Assembly (NCBI GenBank): GCA_020853075.1
Contig: JADYZS010000246.1
Location: 1 to 26,514, forward strand
From: Anaerolineae bacterium
GTDB lineage: Bacteria; Chloroflexota; Anaerolineae; JADYZS01
DNA length: 26,514 nucleotides
Reading direction: 5' to 3'
The notes below the pieces were generated by a model. That model was not told where the DNA came from. It saw only the letters and a program-made list of their open reading frames with translations, and made no database searches. A program made the translations under genes and the position numbers. Within the stretch, counting starts at the first letter, position 1, and each line of letters starts with the position of its first letter. Of the stretch, positions 6,721 to 14,200 are shown piece by piece.

Positions 6721-7494
6721 ATGATACTCCCCTCGTTTCGCCTCGATGGTTGCATTGCCGTAGTCACGGGAGCGGGGAGCGGCATGGGGCGCGCCTTCTC
6801 TATCGCCCTGGCCCATGCGGGAGCAGACGTCGTCATTACAGAACTCCCCGGTAGAGAAGCCAACGCTTGCGAGACCGCCGAAGAAGCGCGAGCCGCCGGT
6901 CACCGGGTCCTCACGGTTCCTCTTGACGTGACCCAAACTGCGTCCATCCACGAGATGGTGAATAGGGTGCTGGCTGAATGGGGGCGAATTGATATACTCG
7001 TCAACAACGCGGGGGTGAACATCCTGCAATATGCCGTGGACGTCACGGAGGAGGCCTGGAATTTCATCGTAGATACCGACCTGAAAGGCCTCTTTTTCTG
7101 TTCCCAGGCGGTAGCCCGGCATATAATCCAACGGGGGGGCAGAGGCAAGATCATCAACATCGCCTCGCAGGTCGGGCTGGTAGGTTACGAGCAGCGGCCC
7201 GTCTATTGTGCGGCGAAAGGGGGCGTGGTCAACCTGACTCGTGTGTTGGCTTTGGAGTGGGCTCCGTACCGTATCAACGTCAACGCGGTGGCGCCGACGG
7301 TGGTGCGGACGCCTTTGGTGGAGAAACTCCTGCAAGACAAGGCCGTGCTGGAAGATACCCTGCGTCGTATCCCCCTGGGGCGCGTGGCAGAGGTGGATGA
7401 TATTACCGGAGCCGTCGTCTTTCTTGCCAGCCCTGCATCGGATTTCGTTACCGGCCATACCCTGGTCGTGGATGGAGGCTGGACGGCGATGTAG
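6721..7494 (+). CDS. Short-chain dehydrogenase/reductase, likely sugar or polyol dehydrogenase
   Basis: Classical SDR of 257 residues that oxidises or reduces a hydroxyl/carbonyl with NAD(P). Seen: cofactor glycine motif TGAGSGMG (16-23), NNAG (95-98), and the catalytic Ser149, Tyr162 and Lys166 (Y-C-A-A-K). The acidic Glu41 at the end of strand 2 suggests NAD over NADP. The tetrad asparagine normally found in the NLKG element is Asp120 (TDLKG). The ending VTGHTLVVDGGW is typical of gluconate 5-dehydrogenase or glucose 1-dehydrogenase-like SDRs. The ATG at 6721 has AAGGAG 9 nt upstream. The split transketolase downstream points to carbohydrate metabolism; the substrate cannot be told from sequence. 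Confidence 0.9.
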   Translation: MILPSFRLDGCIAVVTGAGSGMGRAFSIALAHAGADVVITELPGREANACETAEEARAAGHRVLTVPLDVTQTASIHEMVNRVLAEWGRIDILVNNAGVNILQYAVDVTEEAWNFIVDTDLKGLFFCSQAVARHIIQRGGRGKIINIASQVGLVGYEQRPVYCAAKGGVVNLTRVLALEWAPYRINVNAVAPTVVRTPLVEKLLQDKAVLEDTLRRIPLGRVAEVDDITGAVVFLASPASDFVTGHTLVVDGGWTAM

Positions 7495-7511
7495 GCGCAG
7501 TCTGGTGCAAT

Positions 7512-7535
7512 GATGATGCTGTAAGCAGCATCATC
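7512..7535 (+). terminator. 10-bp stem-loop between dehydrogenase and transketolase genes
   Basis: A perfect stem of 7512-7521 with 7526-7535 (GATGATGCTG and its complement) has a TAAG loop, 17 bp after the dehydrogenase stop. Only TT follows, so termination would be weak at best. It could instead act as an mRNA processing or stability element that sets the ratio of dehydrogenase to transketolase. Confidence 0.4.
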
Positions 7536-7586
7536 TTGCCGAACGCGATACTCGGTCCTCCCTCAACTTATGATTACAATGCTACC

Positions 7587-7591
7587 AGGAG
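7587..7591 (+). promoter_or_regulatory. Ribosome binding site fixing the transketolase N-subunit start
   Basis: AGGAG abuts the in-frame ATG at 7592 with no spacing but is 6 nt from the second ATG at 7598. This favours 7598 as the start. Confidence 0.7.
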
Positions 7592-7597
7592 ATGATC

Positions 7598-8449
7598 ATG
7601 ATCACGGAAGCAGAACTTGCCAGGTTGCGCCATCTCGCGGCTACTATGCGTTGGCGAATCGTTACCATGATGGGCGCCAGCAAAGTGCATCATTTCGGCG
7701 GGTCGCTCTCCTCGGTTGACATCATCACGGCGCTCTATTTCCGAAAAATGCGCTATGACCCCAACAACCCTCGTTGGCTTGAGCGAGATCGCTTCGTCAT
7801 GAGCAAAGGCCACTCAGTACCTGCTCAGTACACGGCTCTTGCCATGCTCGGCGTGTTCCCGGTTGAGGAGTTATCCACTCTGAAACGTCTGGGGAGCCGC
7901 CTGCAAGGGCATCCTGCTATGCACACTATCCCCGGTCTGGAGGCGTGCACGGGTGCTTTGGGCGAAGGTCTTTCGTATGCGAACGGCATTGCGCTGGCCG
8001 GGCGCATCCTTGGGCTCTCGTACCGGGTATATTGTCTGATCGGCGATGGCGAGTTGCAGGAGGGACAGGTTTGGGAGGCCGCGATGACAGCAGCCAAGCA
8101 CTGCCTCGCTAACGTGACCGCCATCATTGATCGCAACCGCTTGAAGGCAATGGATGAGGCTGCGTGCAGCAAACAGATGGACCCGCTGCCGGAGCGCTGG
8201 GCCAGTTTCGGCTGGGCCGTGGCGGAGATAGATGGTCACGATATGGCGGCGATCTGTAACACGCTGGACTGGAGCGATGGGCAGTCACAACCCTCTCTGA
8301 TCATTGCGAATACGGTCAAGGGGAAAGGGGTATCGTTCCTGGAAGGCCAGGCGGGATTCCACAACGCCGCCATTGATGAAACGCAGTATCAGAAGGCCGT
8401 GCGCGAGTTGGAATCTGCGCTGGCTGCGCAGGGAGAAAACGTACGATGA
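7598..8449 (+). CDS. Transketolase, N-terminal (thiamine diphosphate-binding) subunit
   Basis: This 283-residue protein corresponds to the N-terminal, diphosphate-binding part of transketolase, which transfers two-carbon ketol units between sugar phosphates. The thiamine diphosphate motif is GDGE (149-152) followed by Asn180. The substrate/cofactor histidines appear in KGHS (70-73) and GHPAMH (104-109). The start at 7598 is chosen for spacing to AGGAG. It overlaps the next gene by four bases (ATGA at 8446-8449), so the subunits are coupled. Split transketolases are common in Chloroflexota, Firmicutes and archaea; they can serve the pentose pathway or specialised sugar catabolism. The neighbouring SDR hints at the latter but does not prove it. 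Confidence 0.93.
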   Translation: MITEAELARLRHLAATMRWRIVTMMGASKVHHFGGSLSSVDIITALYFRKMRYDPNNPRWLERDRFVMSKGHSVPAQYTALAMLGVFPVEELSTLKRLGSRLQGHPAMHTIPGLEACTGALGEGLSYANGIALAGRILGLSYRVYCLIGDGELQEGQVWEAAMTAAKHCLANVTAIIDRNRLKAMDEAACSKQMDPLPERWASFGWAVAEIDGHDMAAICNTLDWSDGQSQPSLIIANTVKGKGVSFLEGQAGFHNAAIDETQYQKAVRELESALAAQGENVR

Positions 8450-9381
8450 GCAAAATGACCGAGACCCGGTTTGCCTACGGCGAGGCGCTGCTGGAACTGG
8501 GCGCACAGCGGCCAACGGTAGTTGCCCTGGACGCAGACCTGTACAAATCAACGCGTACCGTGTTATTCAGGGACGCGTACCCTAATCGCTTCGTGGATGT
8601 CGGCATCTCTGAGTCTGATATGGTTAGCACTGCTGCCGGCATGGCTGCTACCGGCCTCATTCCGTACTGTAACAGTTTTGCGATTTTCATTACCGGCGTC
8701 TGTTACATGCCGATCCGCACGCAGATCGCATACCCCTCTTTGCCGGTCAAGTTAATCGGTTCCAGCGCGGGCCTCACGCAAGGGCCGGACGGGGCAAGCC
8801 ACCAGTCCCTGGAGGATATTTCCCTCATGCGGGGTCTGCCGAACATGGTTGTTGTCTCACCGGCCGATGATGTAGAGACACGACAGGCGACCTTTGCCAT
8901 CGCCGATTGGCCTGGCCCCGTCTATATGCGCCTGGGTCGCTATCCGGTTCCCCGCCTGTTTGATGGGGGATACCATTTTACGATAGGCAAGGCAACCACC
9001 ATGCGAGAGGGTGGCGACGTCGCCATCTTCGCAACCGGCCATACGGTCTGTAAGGTCCTGGACGCCGCCGACCTGCTGGCCCGCGACCACATTGAAGCTC
9101 AGGTTATCAACGTCTCTACGATCAAGCCGCTGGATCACGAGGCGGTGCAGGCAGCAGCGGCGCGGGCGCAGCTCCTCGTGAGCGTTGAGGAGCATAGCAT
9201 CATCGGTGGCCTGGGCAGCGCTATCGCCGAGACGGTCTCAGGGATCGCCCATGCTCCGCGCCTCCTGCGTCTCGGCGTACACGATCAATTCGGAGAATCG
9301 GGGCTGGCCGATGAGTTGCTGGAGAAGCACCGGCTTACCGGCAAACTCATTGCCGAGGATATCCGGCAGGCGTTGCCCTAG
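8446..9381 (+). CDS. Transketolase, C-terminal (pyrimidine-binding) subunit
   Basis: Partner of the preceding subunit: 311 residues covering the pyrimidine-binding and C-terminal domains of transketolase. The catalytic glutamate that activates the thiamine ring is Glu56 in GISES (53-57). The GSSAGLTQGPDGASHQSLED segment carries the conserved phosphate/substrate-loop features. The C-terminal domain ends with the DQFGESG element usual in this family. The ATGA overlap with the upstream subunit ensures equal synthesis of the two chains, which together would form an alpha2beta2 enzyme. Relatives with similar architecture are 1-deoxyxylulose-5-phosphate synthase and E1 beta subunits, but the match to split transketolase is better. 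Confidence 0.93.
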   Translation: MSKMTETRFAYGEALLELGAQRPTVVALDADLYKSTRTVLFRDAYPNRFVDVGISESDMVSTAAGMAATGLIPYCNSFAIFITGVCYMPIRTQIAYPSLPVKLIGSSAGLTQGPDGASHQSLEDISLMRGLPNMVVVSPADDVETRQATFAIADWPGPVYMRLGRYPVPRLFDGGYHFTIGKATTMREGGDVAIFATGHTVCKVLDAADLLARDHIEAQVINVSTIKPLDHEAVQAAAARAQLLVSVEEHSIIGGLGSAIAETVSGIAHAPRLLRLGVHDQFGESGLADELLEKHRLTGKLIAEDIRQALP

Positions 9382-9456
9382 CAGATCGCCAGGCAAGCGG
9401 TATGGCTGTGTCAAAGTCCGCCATCGGATAAAATCCGACGGCTGTGCGTTCGTACC

Positions 9457-9475
9457 AAGCCCGCTCTGCGGGCTT
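9457..9475 (+). terminator. Compact 8-bp GC-rich hairpin after the transketolase genes
   Basis: AAGCCCGC (9457-9464) pairs perfectly with GCGGGCTT (9468-9475) around a 3-nt loop, 76 bp after the stop codon. The tail (CCTAG) is not a T-run, so efficiency is doubtful. This kind of hairpin read in frame as residues A-R-S-A-G-F-L argues that the open frame from 9444 is not coding until 9552. Confidence 0.5.
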
Positions 9476-9551
9476 CCTAGCCGGTTGCCGCCGGTTTCCA
9501 GCCGACGGCAACGCCTCAGAGAAACAAGATCGGTACCTAGACCCTGACAGA

Positions 9552-11078
9552 ATGTTGCCCGTCCCTGTGGAACTTGCTACCCATCCTGCAACCTTTTGGC
9601 ACCGCCTGCAGGTGCTGAGAGGACTTCTGCCGCTACTGGCCGTTCTCGTGATCGCGGGCTCAATCGGTTGGGGCTATAGCCAATCGGGCGCCGTGGTCAC
9701 GTTAACGGTAGACGGCCAGGTAGAGAAGGTGCGCACGCACCGCGCCACCGTTGGCACTCTGTGGGATGACATCGGTTTAACCCTGGGGCCGTTGGATCGG
9801 CTATCGCATGATAGTAGCGCACCTCTGACACCGGGCATGAACGTCACGGTCCAGCGGGCTCGTCACGTTGTCATTGAGGCGGATGGGCGAACGCAAGAGA
9901 TCTCCACGTGGAATGAGACGATACGGGATGTGCTGGCGGCTGCTCATATCGGTGTGAATCCCTATGACCAGTTGTGGTTAGATGGCACCCCGGCCGGGCT
10001 GGATACTATCTTGCCTCCTGTCGCCTTTCGTTCTTCTTCTACTCCACATTTTCCCTTGGGGCGTTCCTGGGTTGGCAGAGAACCTGTTCCCGTCGCCCTC
10101 AAAGTGCGCCGCGCTGTGCCGTTGACCGTGCAAGATGCCGGGACGCCGTTCACGCTTTATACCACCGCGTCAACCGTGGGTGAGGCGTTGCGCGCGCAAG
10201 GCATCATCCTCTACCTGGGCGACGCGGTGGAGCCGAGCCTGGGCGTTCGCGTCAGCGCCGGGCTGCACGTGGTCATCCAACGTTCAAGGCCTGTCGTGTT
10301 GGTGGCCGATGGCCGTACCCTGCGCACGCGCACTCGCCAGACGACGGTGGGCGATGCCCTGGCGGAAAAGGGGATCGCCGTGGCCGGGCTGGATCGCGTG
10401 ACGCCGGCTCTCTCAGAACCGTTGGGCGACAACACCACGGTGCGCCTGACCCGTGCGCGGGAGGCCATTGAGATTGAACAGGACGTCGTTCCCTATGACA
10501 CCATCCTCGCGCCCGACGACAATCTGGAGATTGACCGTCAACAAGTCTCTCAACCGGGCGCAGAAGGCATCACCAATTGGCGTTATCGGGTCCTTTACGA
10601 GGACGGCCAGCGTGTCAGTAAGACGTTGGAAGATACCTGGGTGGCGCAAGAGCCGATGACGCGCGTCATCTCGTATGGCCGCAAGATCGTCATCCGCGAG
10701 TTAGCAACGTCTGAAGGAACGTTCCAATACTGGCGAAAGGTGCGGATGCTGGCGACCTCTTATTCGGCTTCTACTGCGGGTGTATCACCTACCAACCCCC
10801 ATTATGGCTATACCAGGCTCGGTCTTCTGATGCGCGGCGGTATCGTTGCAGTGGACCCTCGCGTCGTCAATCTGGGGTCAAGCGTGTACGTGCCGGGTTA
10901 TGGCTCCGGTTTTGTGGGCGATACGGGGGGAGCGATCCTCGGGCGCCGTATTGACCTGGGCTATGATGAGGACAATCTAATCAACTGGTATCGTTGGGTG
11001 GACGTGTACTTGCTGGCTCCCCCGCCGCCCTCTTACCAGATCCGGTATCTGCTGCCGAACTGGCCGCGCGAGCGATAG
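9552..11078 (+). CDS. Cell-wall protein with DUF348 repeats, G5-like and 3D domains
   Basis: A membrane-anchored or secreted protein (508 residues from this start) resembling Bacillus YabE. A signal/anchor helix lies at about residues 24-43. Four DUF348-like modules of 45-55 residues follow, recognisable by repeats of V..DGR...T...TV(G)DAL. Then comes a G5-like stretch (LEIDRQQVSQPG..., W.YRV.Y.DGQRV). The C-terminal 3D domain holds three aspartates: AVDPRV, GDTGGAI and RIDLGYD. 3D domains resemble MltA-type lytic transglycosylases, so peptidoglycan remodelling is likely. The open frame runs up to GTG 9444, but that part includes a hairpin and reads like intergenic sequence. The ATG at 9552 has a poor ribosome site, so the exact start is unsure. 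Confidence 0.85.
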   Translation: MLPVPVELATHPATFWHRLQVLRGLLPLLAVLVIAGSIGWGYSQSGAVVTLTVDGQVEKVRTHRATVGTLWDDIGLTLGPLDRLSHDSSAPLTPGMNVTVQRARHVVIEADGRTQEISTWNETIRDVLAAAHIGVNPYDQLWLDGTPAGLDTILPPVAFRSSSTPHFPLGRSWVGREPVPVALKVRRAVPLTVQDAGTPFTLYTTASTVGEALRAQGIILYLGDAVEPSLGVRVSAGLHVVIQRSRPVVLVADGRTLRTRTRQTTVGDALAEKGIAVAGLDRVTPALSEPLGDNTTVRLTRAREAIEIEQDVVPYDTILAPDDNLEIDRQQVSQPGAEGITNWRYRVLYEDGQRVSKTLEDTWVAQEPMTRVISYGRKIVIRELATSEGTFQYWRKVRMLATSYSASTAGVSPTNPHYGYTRLGLLMRGGIVAVDPRVVNLGSSVYVPGYGSGFVGDTGGAILGRRIDLGYDEDNLINWYRWVDVYLLAPPPPSYQIRYLLPNWPRER

Positions 11079-11101
11079 GAGAACGGAAAGCCGCGCGGCG
11101 T

Positions 11102-11130
11102 TTGCGGCTGTCAGGTTCGGATGCTATAAT
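11102..11130 (+). promoter_or_regulatory. Promoter of the GT-C::YYY fusion gene
   Basis: TTGCGG (11102-11107), 17-bp spacer, then perfect TATAAT (11125-11130) preceded by TGC, which makes an extended -10. Transcription would begin near 11137. That argues against the TTG at 11137 as start codon and for one of the later starts. Confidence 0.65.
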
Positions 11131-11190
11131 GGGACCTTGGATGCCAGGCGCACGTCGGCTGTGGCTATGGCAGCAAGAGAGGAGATCGCT

Positions 11191-11197
11191 GAGGAGG
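11191..11197 (+). promoter_or_regulatory. Ribosome binding site favouring TTG 11203 as start
   Basis: GAGGAGG ends 5 nt before the in-frame TTG at 11203. The alternatives, ATG 11167 and TTG 11137, lack a comparable site. Confidence 0.55.
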
Positions 11198-11202
11198 GCA
11201 TT

Positions 11203-14200
11203 TTGCAGGAAAGCCGGTTGAGCAGCATTGCAGACGCTCCACCCCTGCCGCGGGAGGCAGTAACCTCGCGACCTGCGGCAGCGATTCGTTGGAAAGCCTG
11301 GACACCACGTTTGCTGGTCGGCGCCATCGTGCTGGCAGCCCTGGCGTTGCGCCTGTTCAACGTCAACTGGGATGACACTCACCACGTCCATCCTGATGAA
11401 CGCTGGATCATGATGGTCGCGACGGACCTGCGTTGGCCGTCCAACTGGCTGGATGCGCTGCGCCAACCCCACAACACGCAGATCAACCCGGTGTTTGACT
11501 TCCAGGAGAGCAGGGCCAAAGGCACTAACGTCACTCGCCATTTCGCCTACGGCCATCTCCCTCTTTACCTGTTGATGGCCGTTGCCAGCCTGCTACAGTC
11601 GCTCGGTTCGCTGGCGAAGGCAATTGGGCTGCCCGCCGATTGGGTCAGGTTTCTGGCGCAAGCGCCCTCTTATGACGGCTACCCCCTGGTCGGGCGCATC
11701 ATTTCGGCCATCCTGGATACAGGAACCGTCTTTCTAGTCTATCTCCTGGGCAAGCGCACCTATGGCCGCGCGGCCGGCATCCTCGCCGCTGCCTTCAGTG
11801 CCTTCACCGTCACTCAGATTCAGTTAAGCCACTTCTACGCCTTTGACCCCGTGGCGACCTTCTTCATCATCCTCTCCGTCTATGGCGGGGTGCGCATGGT
11901 GCAGGAGGGGAGGGCGCGCGATGCGCTCCTGACCGGCATGGCCGCGGGCCTCGGTATCTCCTCCAAGTTCAGCGCTCTGCCCATCCTGGCTCCCTTCATC
12001 GTCGGCGCGGCCTATTGGGGGTTGAAGGGGCGTCGCTCTGGGCTGGAGGGGCAGAACGGCAGCGATTCTGCTGCCGCTAGCGCGCTGGCTTATCCGCCCC
12101 TGGCACGCGCCCTGCAATTGTTCCTAATCGCCGCTATGGCCGCATTCCTGGCCTTCGCCATCACCTCTCCTTTTGCCATCCTGGACTGGAAGGCGTTCCG
12201 GCAATCGGTCATAGAGGAGCAGGGCGCGATGGTGCGCGGCATCGCGGATTTCCCCTTCACCCGGCAGTACCGGGGCACCGCTCCTTTCCTTTACAACATT
12301 GAACAACAGGTGCGCTGGGGTATGGGGTGGCCCCTGGGCATCGTCGCTTTCATCGGCTTCGCTTGGGCCGTCGTGCGCGCCCTACTGCGCAAAGCGAGGG
12401 TGGAAGAGTGGATTATCCTCGCCTGGGTCGTGCCCTATTTTGGCTTGACCGGCCTCTTCATGGTCAAGTTCATGCGCTACATGCTCCCCGTCGTGCCCCT
12501 CTTTTCGCTGTTCGGTGCCGGGATGCTCGTCCTCGCCTGGGAGTGGGCCAGGACAAGGCGGCTGCCCGCCACCGAGACCGCGCCTGAATCATTGCCAGAG
12601 GAGCCTTTGGCAGAGCCGCCGGCCGCGGCGGTGAGACTGCTGCCAGTGTTGGACGTGGGGAGATTCAAACCGGCCATCGCACGCGCCGTTCCTATCGTCG
12701 CGGGTGTAACCCTTGTGGGCTCAATCTTGTGGGCCCTCGCCTTTGTTGCCATCTATACTCGTTCGCACACCTGGATCCAGGCTTCGCGGTGGATATATCA
12801 AAACGTGCCTGATGGCAGCACGCTGGTGTGGGAACTCTGGGATGACCCGTTGCCGCTATCGCTGCCGGAACCGCGCGCGAATTCCGGCGAGCGGGGTTAC
12901 AAGGTCGTGAGCTGGGGAGCCGTTGAAGAGGACACGGCACAGAAGTTCCAGATCATGAAGGACACCATGCGCCAGGCAGATTACCTCACCTTCTCCAGCA
13001 AGCGCATCTACGGCGCGGTGGATAACCTGCCTCGCCGTTACCCCATGGCCGTCAAATACTATGAGTTACTATTCGCGGGCAAGTTGGGTTACGAACTGGC
13101 CGCGGAGATAACCTCTTATCCTACGCTTGGTCCCTTTGTGTTCCCAGACCGGGACGCGGACGAATCCTTCACCCTCTACGACCATCCGCGCGTCCTCATC
13201 TTCCGCAAGGTGCGCGACCTGAGCGACGAGGAGTGGCAGCAACTCCTGGGGAACCTGTGGCAGAAAGCGGTTCCGGGCGACACGGGCCCGGCGTCCATCC
13301 TTGAGCGCATCCCTCTGCCCGGACTCTCCTCGCCAAACGCACGGCGTGAACCGGCGCCGTCACCGGCATCACGGCTGCAAGGTAGCAAGACGCTTCTCCT
13401 GGATCGGCCGGTAGATACGCTCCCTGTGGTGAACGATTTTCGTTGGAATCCGCTCGCCAGCACGACCATCGGGGCGGTTGTCTTCTGGTGGCTGGCCGTC
13501 TTCCTGATCGGCCTCATCGCCTGGCCGCTGACCTACATCGTTTTCGGTAATCTGCGGGATCGCGGCTACGTCTTTGCGCGCGGCCTGGGTATCCTGATCA
13601 TCGCGTATATCAACTGGCTCCTGGCGAGCCTGCGTCTGATGCGCAACGCGCTGCCGACGCTCCTCCTGGCAGCTTTGCTGGTGGCTGTGTGCTCTGGCGT
13701 GCTCTTGCGGCGGCACTGGCCGGAGATGCGCGCGTTCTTGCGGGCGCAACGCGGGCTCCTCCTGGTGAGCGAGGCGGTCTTCAGCGGCGCGTTTCTCTTC
13801 TTTGTGCTCATCCGTCTAGGTAATCCTGACCTGTGGCAGCCCTGGAACGGTGGCGAGAAGTTTATGGAGTTTGCCTTTCTCAATGCCATCCTCAGGAGCC
13901 CTTATTTCCCGCCCTATGATCCCTACTTTGCCGGTGGGTACATCAACTACTACTATTACGGGCAATACGTCGTCGCCACCCTCATCAAACTGACGGGCAT
14001 CACACCCTCCGTTGCCTTCAATTTGGCGATCCCTACCCTCTTTGCCCTGACCTTTGCCGGCGCGTTTAGCATCGTGTATAACCTGGCCCCTGCGCAGCCT
14101 CGCGCGGCGGCCCAGAAGCCAGACCAGGACGCGGAGGGCGGCACGACGGCTATTGCCAGGCAGCGTCCCTTCTGGCTGCAAGGGGTAGGTCTGGGCCTGG

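Noticed and set aside
6562..7458. 298-codon open frame on the minus strand
   Set aside because: It is antisense to the dehydrogenase gene, has no recognisable domain, and its end overlaps the pst terminator stem. The plus-strand SDR with complete motifs is the real gene.
9408..9434. Possible promoter (GTGTCA ... TAAAAT) before the 3D-domain gene
   Set aside because: Spacer is only 15 bp and the -35 is poor; the gene may instead be read through from the transketolase operon.
9444..9551. N-terminal extension of the 3D-domain protein from GTG 9444
   Set aside because: The stretch contains an 8-bp terminator-like hairpin and a second 7-bp inverted repeat, translates to Arg/Ala/Gly-rich non-protein-like sequence, and precedes the signal/anchor helix by too far.
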